Below, in pieces: positions 1 to 5,425 of a stretch of 12,440 nt of DNA. The stretch covers positions 1 to 12,440 of the forward strand of contig SFOB01000071.1 of the NCBI GenBank assembly GCA_004554075.1, read 5' to 3'. The stretch is from Treponema sp. Its GTDB lineage: Bacteria > Spirochaetota > Spirochaetia > Treponematales > Treponemataceae. Each line of letters begins with the position of its first letter. The stretch's first letter is position 1. The notes beneath the pieces were generated by a model. The model worked only from the letters and a program-made list of their open reading frames with translations, was not told the DNA's origin and did not search any database. Made by a program: the position numbers and the translations under genes.

Positions 1-543
1 CCTAGGTTCAATCTCTCGAATGAAAACCTTATAAGCCCAGTGCATTGGCGAACACGGATTGCAGTCATAAAAAAACTTATTCTTGCAGCCTTCAACTTTC
101 ATAGCCAAACGACTGTAAGCTGTAGTAATTGCAGAATAAGAAATCTGGCTTACCTCGTTAAAATAGATAGTTACATATTCATGTCCGAGGATGCGGTCAA
201 CTTGTTCTTTGTCACCTAAGCCACCAATCCAAATCTCGCTGCCGTTCCACAAGGTAATCAAACCATCGTGTACGTTAGCCTTATAGTTGTGCGCTCCAAT
301 AGTTTTGTTTAACCAGGGAAGTAAAGTTTCATGCAGTACAGAGCTTCTGGCATCTTTCGCTCTAAAGCGGCAAATCAAATGTCTACTTCCAGGATAGCGA
401 CAGGCACGAAAGATAATTGTCATAACAATTACCGTAGTCTTACCAGACCTCGAACCACCAAAAAGCAGAATATGTTTTGCACTAGAGGCCAGCAGTGCCA
501 GTGCTTTTTTCTGTACAGCTGTCGGCTTAAAGAGTTCCCTCAT
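1..543 (-). CDS. Phage terminase large subunit, N-terminal part (runs off the window)
   Basis: The first 181 codons of a terminase large subunit, the ATPase motor that packages phage DNA into proheads. The reading frame is open from the ATG at 543 to base 1, so the nuclease half lies outside the window. Visible motifs: a Walker A P-loop GGSRSGKT at residues 29-36; a hydrophobic strand ending in an acidic residue, VTIYFNEV at 124-131, as Walker B (N-E rather than the common D-E); and DCNPCSPMHW at about 160-169, resembling the coupling-motif region of PBSX-type terminases. The ATG shares one base with the TAA of the small-subunit gene, and an AAGGA site lies inside the end of that gene, so the two are probably translationally coupled. 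Transcription runs away from the integrase and tRNA. The family call is firm; the subfamily is an inference from motif spacing. Confidence 0.9.
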   Translation of the reverse strand, partial: MRELFKPTAVQKKALALLASSAKHILLFGGSRSGKTTVIVMTIIFRACRYPGSRHLICRFRAKDARSSVLHETLLPWLNKTIGAHNYKANVHDGLITLWNGSEIWIGGLGDKEQVDRILGHEYVTIYFNEVSQISYSAITTAYSRLAMKVEGCKNKFFYDCNPCSPMHWAYKVFIREIEPR

Positions 544-1064
544 TACAAATCCTTAAAGCTGTCTACAAAATTAATTGCCAGTTCCCCCTGAACCGGCTTG
601 TTATTTTCTTTGTCTGCACCAGTAATAAATGAATCAAGCTTTGCAGACCTTTCAAGTAAATCCATTGCGCCTTCTGCATCCAGCTTTTCCGGGTTCAGCG
701 TCTTAAGGCGTTTTCCTACAAGCTCGTCAAAGCCGTTAAGCATTTCCATCTGGCGCTTTTTTCGTTCAACACGTTCTGCAATTAGTTCACGTTCTGTTTC
801 CTTTGCCACATACTCATCGTATAAGGCAGCTCTTTCATTCCAGTTGAACAGTCTTGCATAACGTGCCCACGAGCCATACTTTTTCGGATCTATTTCGTGA
901 AGCTCAAGGCAGGCCTTAATGCTGCGCTTGTAGCCCATATTCCTGAACATGCAGAAAGCCTTGAATGCTTTGGGACTCTCGGCTTCTAAACGAGTCTCCC
1001 AGCATTTAGGTTCTGCCTGTTCACCAAGATTGCCAGTTGGTATGTCAGCAACTTGTCCTCCCAA
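543..1064 (-). CDS. Terminase small subunit candidate
   Basis: A 173-aa charged soluble protein immediately upstream of, and overlapping by one base, the terminase large subunit. Residues about 30-85 are a compact helical segment rich in W, Y and R (including GSWARYARLFNWNERAALYD), the pattern of an N-terminal DNA-binding helix-turn-helix in phage small terminases. A long charged helical region follows at about 85-145, compatible with an oligomerisation domain. I chose the TTG at 1064 because AAGGAGG sits eight bases upstream and the first internal ATG would remove the candidate DNA-binding region. Small terminases recognise the phage pac or cos site and stimulate the large subunit. Sequence similarity alone would not be decisive, so the call leans on position and architecture; another phage DNA-binding protein is the alternative. 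Confidence 0.72.
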   Translation of the reverse strand: MGGQVADIPTGNLGEQAEPKCWETRLEAESPKAFKAFCMFRNMGYKRSIKACLELHEIDPKKYGSWARYARLFNWNERAALYDEYVAKETERELIAERVERKKRQMEMLNGFDELVGKRLKTLNPEKLDAEGAMDLLERSAKLDSFITGADKENNKPVQGELAINFVDSFKDL

Positions 1065-1086
1065 ATTAAAAATCCTCCTTGTGTAA

Positions 1087-1100
1087 GGCCGCTGGCGGCC
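1087..1100. repeat. GC-rich perfect palindrome before the small-terminase gene
   Basis: GGCCGC and its exact complement GCGGCC are separated by two bases. This is a strikingly GC-rich island in an AT-rich intergenic stretch, ending seven bases before the Shine-Dalgarno of the gene starting at 1064. As RNA it would form a short, very stable hairpin in the leader. As DNA it could be a protein site; small terminases often bind near their own gene, but nothing here proves that. Confidence 0.5.
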
Positions 1101-1120
1101 GGTGTTCTATAGCAAAGCGT

Positions 1121-1145
1121 TAAAAAAATTGCGAAAGCAATTTTT
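1121..1145 (-). terminator. Intrinsic terminator after the small unknown gene
   Basis: On the minus strand a perfect 9-bp stem, AAAAATTGC / GCAATTTTT with a TTTC loop, lies 33 bases after the stop codon of the gene ending at 1178. The last part of the stem merges into a run of seven T. Flanking AAAGC and GCTTT can extend the stem with a bulge. The stem is AT-rich, so termination may be partial and let integrase-side transcripts reach the terminase genes. Confidence 0.6.
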
Positions 1146-1177
1146 AGCTTTACCACCTTTAAGGCAAATATTAGATT

Positions 1178-1369
1178 CTATTTCTGTATCAGAATCTTTT
1201 CCTGTTCATACCGAACAAGATTTTCTCTTTCAGATTTCTGCAGCCTCACAGGTCTCCCATGGTTCATAGTCAAAGAAACGGTGAACTCTCCAAACTCTCT
1301 GTTTCGCAGACAGTCAGAAAAAAGTTCCTGAATCTTATCCAGCACATCAACATCATTTTTCAAAATCAT
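1178..1369 (-). CDS. Small phage protein of unknown function (63 aa)
   Basis: A 63-aa protein starting MILKNDVDVLDKIQELF. The ATG at 1369 is preceded by GAGGTGG with a good spacing and overlaps the end of the excisionase-like gene by 17 bases, so the two are probably coupled. The first half is predicted amphipathic helix; the second half (FGEFTVSLTMNHGRPVRLQ) looks like two beta strands joined by a G-R-P turn. The shape is loosely like small DUF2292-type proteins, but I do not claim membership. A longer reading starting at 1483 in the same frame exists, but its extra N-terminal part runs antiparallel to nothing useful, lies wholly inside the excisionase gene and lacks a ribosome site. Function unknown; its place between an excisionase and a terminator suggests a role in element control or excision. 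Confidence 0.65.
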   Translation of the reverse strand: MILKNDVDVLDKIQELFSDCLRNREFGEFTVSLTMNHGRPVRLQKSERENLVRYEQEKILIQK

Positions 1370-1607
1370 CTTCCACCTCGTCATCCATCGAATGTACAGG
1401 CTGGACCACATTGTTGCCAATCCAGTCAAACAAATCCTTCTGGCGGAAAACAATCCGCTTGCCAATCTTTGCATAAGGCACAAAGCCGCCTTTCACAAGC
1501 GTATACAAAAAGTATTTGCTTATAGTCAGGTAGGCCGCAGCTTCTGCAATACTCATAATCTCAGGAAAGTCAGTCTTCCTGTTTAACAGTAAGTCTTCAT
1601 CCTTCAT
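1353..1607 (-). CDS. Excisionase-like winged helix-turn-helix protein
   Basis: An 84-aa protein whose core (residues about 17-62, from MSIAEAAAYLTISKYFLYTL through YAKIGKRIVFRQKDLFDWI) is the MerR-like winged helix of the excisionase (Xis) / HTH_17 family: a helix-turn-helix, the K-x-G-K-R-I-x-F wing, then the F-D-W-I helix. The last 20 residues form an acidic tail (MDDEVEDDFEK). Such proteins bend DNA at attachment-site arms and turn the integrase towards excision, or act as small regulators. The ATG at 1607 has AAGGA six bases upstream. It lies downstream of the integrase on the same strand but behind the integrase terminator, so it probably has its own promoter in 1610-1790. The family is clear; the excisionase role is inferred from the neighbouring integrase. 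Confidence 0.82.
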   Translation of the reverse strand: MKDEDLLLNRKTDFPEIMSIAEAAAYLTISKYFLYTLVKGGFVPYAKIGKRIVFRQKDLFDWIGNNVVQPVHSMDDEVEDDFEK

Positions 1608-1726
1608 AGTTTTTCCTTCGGGCAGTCAGAAGAATCTGGGCTTTCTTCATCTGCTCTCATAACTTAATCTTGAGAAAATAATAAAGCCTTTTGAATGACA
1701 GCAACTGAACAAAATGTTTGTGGGGG

Positions 1727-1779
1727 CATACAAAAAGTTTGCAACTTCATACAAAAAGTTTTCACTTTTGCAAACTTTT
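1727..1779. repeat. Three-copy short repeat between integrase and excisionase
   Basis: CATACAAAAAGTTT occurs at 1727-1740 and again at 1748-1761, exactly 21 bp apart (two helical turns). The first copy extends to AAAAGTTTGCAA (1733-1744), whose exact reverse complement TTGCAAACTTTT is at 1768-1779. Two direct copies plus one inverted copy within 53 bp look like a multi-site protein-binding region, such as arm-type integrase or excisionase sites or an operator for the excisionase gene. The remainder of the 1608-1828 gap shows no other gene. Confidence 0.65.
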
Positions 1780-1786
1780 CAAGGTT

Positions 1787-1822
1787 AAATAAAAAAGCCC
1801 CTGCATTGAAGTGCAAGGGCTT
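1787..1822 (-). terminator. Intrinsic terminator of the integrase gene
   Basis: On the minus strand, seven bases past the integrase stop codon, AAGCCC-T-TGCA pairs with TGCA-G-GGGCTT around a six-base loop (one mismatch in 11 positions). It is followed by TTTTTT-A-TTT. This is a textbook strong rho-independent terminator and should isolate integrase transcription from the genes downstream. Confidence 0.9.
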
Positions 1823-1828
1823 AATGGG

Positions 1829-3289
1829 CTAAGCAACATTCTGTAAAATATTATCACGGCACAATTCAAATATTTCACGAATAGAATTAAAGTGCTCATC
1901 CGTCATATGATTTGCATAGTGCTTAGTCATAGCAGGAGTTGTATGTCCAAGAATTGCCTGAACGTTTCTCATATCTGTCATGTTAGCAAGGTAGGTCGCA
2001 CAGAAGTGTCTGAGCGAATAGAAATCTATATTGCGTTCTTTTCGTTCTTCTTCCGAAACTCCAATCTTGTGCAGAGCGTCAAAGAATCCGTCATCATAAT
2101 ACTGAGGCAGGAACGGATTATAATCATTTGCTTTAGACCAGAACACAAAACTTTCCTCATTCGCATTCGGGCAGCGTTGCGCCTGTGCAAGGAGTCTTAT
2201 AATAATATTATGAGCAACCGGAACTTTTCGAATCAGGTTAGTTTTAGTACTCTTCAAAAATCCTGTGCGGTGCCAGCTGTGTCGGATAGTAATCAGGTCA
2301 TTATCAAAATCAATATCGCGAACCTGTAAGCCCGAAATCTCTCCAGGTCTCAAGCCGCTGAACGCAGACAAATTAAATGCCAGGTACATAACTTCGTTAT
2401 CCCAATCAAGCTCGTATAGTTGCTTAATTTCTTTCTCGCTTGGAATACCGCGTGCAGTCGCGTCGCTCTTAGAAAAGGCCTCAACATTTGCCATAGGGTT
2501 AGAATGTATAACACCTTTATTCTTAAGCCATTTTAATCCGGTCGCGCCGCAAGTGCGGGCATGGTTTATAGTCGCACCTTTCAAATGACGGAAATTAGCA
2601 AGCTCCTGCAAAAAGTCTTCAAGGTACTGTTCCGAAAGTTCACCTACAGTAAATTCTTCGCCAAAGAACGGCATCCAGTAACGGTCCACCATACCGCGCA
2701 TTTCTTTACAGTGGTAATCGCCGATAGACTTTTTATGCGCACGCTTATTCTGAATATATTCAGACTTCTCAGGAGTCCAGAAGTTTCGAAGGAATTCACA
2801 AAGCTTAATCGTGCAGTCAGGATTCAAAGACTCATAAACTTTCTGAGCAACATCTTCCGGCAAAAGCCCGGAATCTGCAAGGGCGTTTTTCTTGTGAACC
2901 ACAACAACCTTTTTCTTAGGAGCTGGTTCTTCAACAGGAGCCGCTTTTACAGGTTCAGCTTCTACTACCGGAGTAGGAGCAACACTCTGAACAGGAGTTG
3001 GAGCTCCTTCAAATCTAAACTTAGAGCAAAGCTTTTCATAAAGAGTTTGAGCTTCGTCAAAAGTCAGACGATTCAAGAGGTTTTCAAAATCAAAGGCAGA
3101 ATCATAATCAGGTTTTCGTTTTTGTTTGGCAGGAGCACCGTTCGTATACCAGGTCATCGCAAGCTGCAGGGCTTCATCATAGTTTTTGGTATGAGTGCTC
3201 TTGTAATTAGTTCTGGTTCCTGTTTCCTTATTCGTAAAAGAAACGACGTAATAACCATTAGCGTTGAGTCTAAGATAATAAGGTCTCAT
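1829..3289 (-). CDS. Tyrosine recombinase / phage integrase
   Basis: A 486-aa site-specific recombinase. The ATG at 3289 was chosen over one 60 bases upstream because AGGAG sits just before it and the extension looks non-coding. Layout: residues about 1-50, an arm-DNA-binding domain (MRPYYLRLNANGYYVVSF); about 95-130, a Pro/Ala/Val/Glu-rich hinge; about 155-270, a SAM-like core-binding domain; about 280-480, the catalytic domain. Catalytic set: R314 in SGLRPGE, candidate K349, R427 in YSLRH, H449 in ILGH and nucleophile Y458 in KHYANH. The usual His of the H-x-x-R box is Tyr (Y424), a substitution I treat as tolerated. It is transcribed away from the tRNA-Phe gene, whose 3' end lies about 240 bp upstream, the normal arrangement for integration into that tRNA. 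It should catalyse integration and, with the neighbouring excisionase, excision. Confidence 0.95.
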   Translation of the reverse strand: MRPYYLRLNANGYYVVSFTNKETGTRTNYKSTHTKNYDEALQLAMTWYTNGAPAKQKRKPDYDSAFDFENLLNRLTFDEAQTLYEKLCSKFRFEGAPTPVQSVAPTPVVEAEPVKAAPVEEPAPKKKVVVVHKKNALADSGLLPEDVAQKVYESLNPDCTIKLCEFLRNFWTPEKSEYIQNKRAHKKSIGDYHCKEMRGMVDRYWMPFFGEEFTVGELSEQYLEDFLQELANFRHLKGATINHARTCGATGLKWLKNKGVIHSNPMANVEAFSKSDATARGIPSEKEIKQLYELDWDNEVMYLAFNLSAFSGLRPGEISGLQVRDIDFDNDLITIRHSWHRTGFLKSTKTNLIRKVPVAHNIIIRLLAQAQRCPNANEESFVFWSKANDYNPFLPQYYDDGFFDALHKIGVSEEERKERNIDFYSLRHFCATYLANMTDMRNVQAILGHTTPAMTKHYANHMTDEHFNSIREIFELCRDNILQNVA

Positions 3290-3333
3290 AAAAACTCCTG
3301 TCCAAGACAACATAAACTGCCAATACAAAACAA

Positions 3334-3377
3334 TGCATTCTTTTTGCATTAAAAATGCACCGTTTTTGCACTATAGG
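3334..3377. repeat. Four TGCA-led units spaced exactly 11 bp, upstream of the integrase
   Basis: TGCA begins at 3334, 3345, 3356 and 3367, a strict 11-bp period. The first three units continue into runs of T or A. The array lies 45-90 bp upstream of the integrase start codon. The helical phasing of identical tetramers alternating with A/T tracts suggests either a cooperative operator or an intrinsically bent segment. No known binding protein can be assigned from sequence. Confidence 0.6.
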
Positions 3378-3469
3378 CCATCAAGGTGTCCAAAAACCGG
3401 TTTTTATTCGTCCTTAATTCTGCAAAGAAGGTAGGAATAAATCCATAGTTTTAATTTGCTATATGTCGC

Positions 3470-3492
3470 AAATCCTTATAACATAAGGATTT
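3470..3492. repeat. Perfect 10-bp inverted repeat next to the tRNA-Phe terminator
   Basis: AAATCCTTAT and ATAAGGATTT are exact reverse complements separated by three bases. It lies between the tRNA terminator and the integrase promoter region, in DNA that should belong to the integrated element. No T-run follows on the minus strand, so a terminator is unlikely there; an operator or recombination-protein site is more plausible. Confidence 0.55.
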
Positions 3493-3496
3493 AGGC

Positions 3497-3528
3497 AAAA
3501 AAAAGGCTTCTAACAAGAGTTAGAAGCC
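3497..3528 (-). terminator. Intrinsic terminator of tRNA-Phe
   Basis: Directly after the tRNA (minus strand), GGCTTCTAAC pairs perfectly with GTTAGAAGCC around a TCTT loop, followed by eight T. It begins only a few bases after the tRNA 3' end. If the attachment core is inside the tRNA, this terminator lies on the element side of the junction. Confidence 0.93.
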
Positions 3529-3530
3529 AA

Positions 3531-3560
3531 GTGCCACAGGTTGGAATCGAACCAACGACA
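3531..3560. other. Inferred attachment-site core (3' part of tRNA-Phe)
   Basis: Integrases adjacent to a tRNA 3' end usually recombine within the T-arm or 3' end, which is rebuilt by the incoming element. The geometry here fits: tRNA 3' end pointing to the integrase, integrase transcribed away. No second copy of the tRNA 3' sequence occurs elsewhere in the window, so the other junction must lie left of base 1. The exact core limits cannot be set from one end. Confidence 0.45.
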
Positions 3561-3604
3561 TACGGATTTTCAGTCCGGCGCTCTACCAACTGAGCTACTG
3601 CGGC
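3532..3604 (-). tRNA. tRNA-Phe (anticodon GAA)
   Basis: 73 nt from G1 to the discriminator A73; CCA is not encoded. All canonical parts are present: acceptor GCCGCAG / CTGTGGC (one G-U pair), D-arm GCTC-AGTTGGTA-GAGC, anticodon loop CTGAAAA giving GAA, a five-base variable loop and a T-arm GTTGG-TTCGATT-CCAAC. The anticodon stem has four good pairs and a C27-U43 mismatch at its base. The gene has its own promoter at 3618-3646 and terminator at 3497-3528. It is transcribed divergently from murG. It is the likely attachment site of the neighbouring phage element. Confidence 0.97.
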
Positions 3605-3617
3605 GTTGATGTATATT

Positions 3618-3646
3618 AATATATCTAAAATGAGGTTTTGTGTCAA
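3618..3646 (-). promoter_or_regulatory. Sigma-70 promoter of tRNA-Phe
   Basis: On the minus strand, a perfect -35 TTGACA (3641-3646), a 17-base spacer and -10 TATATT (3618-3623). This places transcription start a few bases before G1 of the tRNA. Confidence 0.88.
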
Positions 3647-3712
3647 TAAGATAAAAGGCATTTTTTCGAAAAAAATCAATAAAAAAAATCATATAAAAGA
3701 GAAAGCCTGGTA

Positions 3713-3741
3713 TTTAAATATCTCATTAAGTGTGTTAAAAT
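3713..3741 (+). promoter_or_regulatory. Candidate promoter of the murG operon
   Basis: TTTAAA (3713-3718), a 17-base spacer and TAAAAT (3736-3741). The -10 ends eight bases before the murG ATG, so the transcript would start at or within a few bases of the start codon. No Shine-Dalgarno precedes murG, which agrees with a leaderless message. The -35 matches consensus weakly. Confidence 0.5.
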
Positions 3742-3749
3742 GACACAGT

Positions 3750-4946
3750 ATGAAAGTAAATAAAAATCTGATTTGTTTTACAGGCGGGGGAACCGGTGGT
3801 CACATTTATCCGGGCCTTGCTGTTGCTGATGAAATTAAAGCACTTGCTGCTTCAAATAATATAGAAATAAAAATATACTGGATTGGCTGTTCCAAAGGTA
3901 TGGACCGTAATATTGTTGAAAAGGCCTGTGGCCCTGATGGAAAACAGACAGCCGATAAATTTTATGGAATTCCTTCTGGAAAACTCCGACGTTATTTTTC
4001 TCTGAAAAATTTTTCTGATCTGTTTCGTATTGCAGCCGGCTTCTTTGCTGCTCTGCATATTTTGCGAAAAGAACGTCCTGCAGTCCTTTTTTCTAAGGGT
4101 GGATTTGTAAGTGTTCCGCCGTGTCTTGCAGCTCATCTTCTGCATATTCCGGTTTATACACACGAGTGTGATTTTACATTAGGACTTGCTAACAGATTAA
4201 ACTTTAAGTCTGCAGATTGTATGTTTGTTTCTTATGAAGAGACAAAAAACAGACTGGGAGCTGCAGATCAGTCAAGAGTTCTTGTTACCGGAAACCCGGT
4301 ACGTCCTGTTTTTTATAATACGGATCCTGGTCGTGGACGTGACTTTCTTGGACTTGCAGAAAAGAAGGCTGATTCGAAAAGCACCGGTGAAAAACCTCTA
4401 CTTCTTGTTCTTGGCGGAAGCAGCGGGGCAAAGCAGATAAATGAACTTGTTTATGACAATATAGATTTTTTATGCCAGCATTTTATAGTTGTTCATCAGA
4501 CTGGACTTGTAAATTCAGATGATGACAGAGCGTCTGAATATTCAAAGAAATTTGAAGGTTCGTATAAGCCATACAATTTTATTTATAAGGAAATGCCAGA
4601 TATAGTTTCTGCTGCAGATGTCATCTTAAGCCGTGCAGGTGCAAACTCAATCTGGGAGGCAGCCGTGCTCTTAAAGCCGATGGTGCTTGTACCTTTGTGC
4701 GGAAGCGGAACCCGAGGCGACCAGGTAGATAATGCAGAGTTTTTTAAGAGCAGGGGAGCTGCTGAAGTTTTGCTTGGAAAGGAAGCTGATTCAAATCATT
4801 TACAGGCAGCACTTTCCCAAATGCTGGATGCTGAAAAACGTAAGTCTTATTCAGAAGCCTTAAAAAAGCTTATAAGTGGAGAGGCTCCTGCAAAGAAAAT
4901 TGCTGAAATACTTTTTAACAAGATAAATATGGGAGAGAAAAAATGA
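3750..4946 (+). CDS. murG: UDP-GlcNAc:lipid I GlcNAc transferase MurG
   Basis: A 398-aa GT28 glycosyltransferase that adds GlcNAc from UDP-GlcNAc to lipid I, making lipid II at the inner face of the membrane. Motifs: the glycine-rich loop TGGGTGGHIYPG (11-22); SKGGFVSVPP (115-124); HECDFTLGLANR (138-149), the acceptor-side motif, closer to the Firmicutes-type H-E-S-D-x-T-P-G form than to the proteobacterial H-E-Q-N; GNPVR (181-185); LGGSSGAKQIN (221-231); and the donor-binding SRAGANSIWEA through TRGDQVDNA (294-329). Length is slightly above the usual 350-370, from inserts around 190-215 and 255-275. The start is fixed by the family N-terminus, although no ribosome site is visible. First gene of a tightly packed operon; its stop overlaps the cvpA start by four bases. 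Confidence 0.96.
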   Translation: MKVNKNLICFTGGGTGGHIYPGLAVADEIKALAASNNIEIKIYWIGCSKGMDRNIVEKACGPDGKQTADKFYGIPSGKLRRYFSLKNFSDLFRIAAGFFAALHILRKERPAVLFSKGGFVSVPPCLAAHLLHIPVYTHECDFTLGLANRLNFKSADCMFVSYEETKNRLGAADQSRVLVTGNPVRPVFYNTDPGRGRDFLGLAEKKADSKSTGEKPLLLVLGGSSGAKQINELVYDNIDFLCQHFIVVHQTGLVNSDDDRASEYSKKFEGSYKPYNFIYKEMPDIVSAADVILSRAGANSIWEAAVLLKPMVLVPLCGSGTRGDQVDNAEFFKSRGAAEVLLGKEADSNHLQAALSQMLDAEKRKSYSEALKKLISGEAPAKKIAEILFNKINMGEKK

Positions 4947-5425
4947 CTTTTGCAGTAATAGACTGGGTATTTACTGGAATTATTTTGATTTTTGCAATAT
5001 CCGGAGTTATAAAAGGTTTTATTGATAATGTATTTGGTAAAATAGCTTTTGTTGCAGGAATCCTTTTGGGCTACCTTTTTTATAAAGACCTTGCGACAGG
5101 CCTTTTGAAAGATATAAAAGTCCCAGTTGCAGCCAATATAATTGCCTTTCTCCTGATTTTTGTAGTTACTTTCCTTGTAATTAAAATCATACAGATGATT
5201 GTTGCTAAAGTTTTTGAATGGAGTATTCTAAAAAGCCTGGACCGGACCCTTGGTTTTATTTTTGGAATTGTAGAAGGTGCAGCTGTGGTATGTCTCTTTG
5301 TTTTTCTCCTTACTGCACAGCCTTTTTTCAGCACACAAACTCTTTTTGAGGGCAGCTTTTATTACAACATTATCCAGAGTGTATTTAACAGTGATTTAAA
5401 AAAGGAGATTGGAAATCATGTATGA
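4943..5425 (+). CDS. CvpA family membrane protein
   Basis: A 160-aa integral membrane protein with four predicted hydrophobic spans at about residues 5-24, 33-48, 60-86 and 103-124. The motif LDRTLGFIFGIVEG (about 99-112) is the most conserved part of the CvpA/colicin V production family. Its biochemical role is not settled; family members affect envelope integrity, colicin V export and biofilm traits in other bacteria. The ATG lies in an ATGA overlap with the murG stop, with GGGAGAG upstream inside murG. The 3' end overlaps the next gene by eight bases. Its position directly after murG hints at an envelope role, but this is context only. Confidence 0.88.
   Translation: MTFAVIDWVFTGIILIFAISGVIKGFIDNVFGKIAFVAGILLGYLFYKDLATGLLKDIKVPVAANIIAFLLIFVVTFLVIKIIQMIVAKVFEWSILKSLDRTLGFIFGIVEGAAVVCLFVFLLTAQPFFSTQTLFEGSFYYNIIQSVFNSDLKKEIGNHV

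Noticed and set aside
331..591. 86-aa plus-strand open frame at the left end
   Set aside because: Shadow of the terminase large and small subunit genes on the other strand.
1370..1483. Longer N-terminal version of the 63-aa protein
   Set aside because: The extension lies entirely inside the excisionase-like gene, lacks a ribosome site, and the ATG at 1369 has a strong one.
1727..1779. CRISPR array
   Set aside because: Only two direct copies with a 7-bp gap and one inverted copy; no regular spacers and no cas genes.
3301..3330. Sigma-54 -24/-12 promoter upstream of the integrase
   Set aside because: A TTGGCA stretch is present on the minus strand, but no GC doublet lies at the required -12 spacing.
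3290..3349. N-terminal 20-residue extension of the integrase
   Set aside because: It overlaps the phased TGCA array, has no Shine-Dalgarno, and the ATG at 3289 has AGGAG at good spacing.
2561..3352. 263-aa plus-strand open frame opposite the integrase
   Set aside because: It lies wholly antisense to the integrase, whose catalytic motifs are intact; its product is rich in R, S, F and I with no family features, and no ribosome site precedes it.
3491..3679. 62-aa minus-strand frame across the tRNA
   Set aside because: It is the familiar spurious translation of a tRNA gene (AVAQLVERRTENPYVVGSIP).
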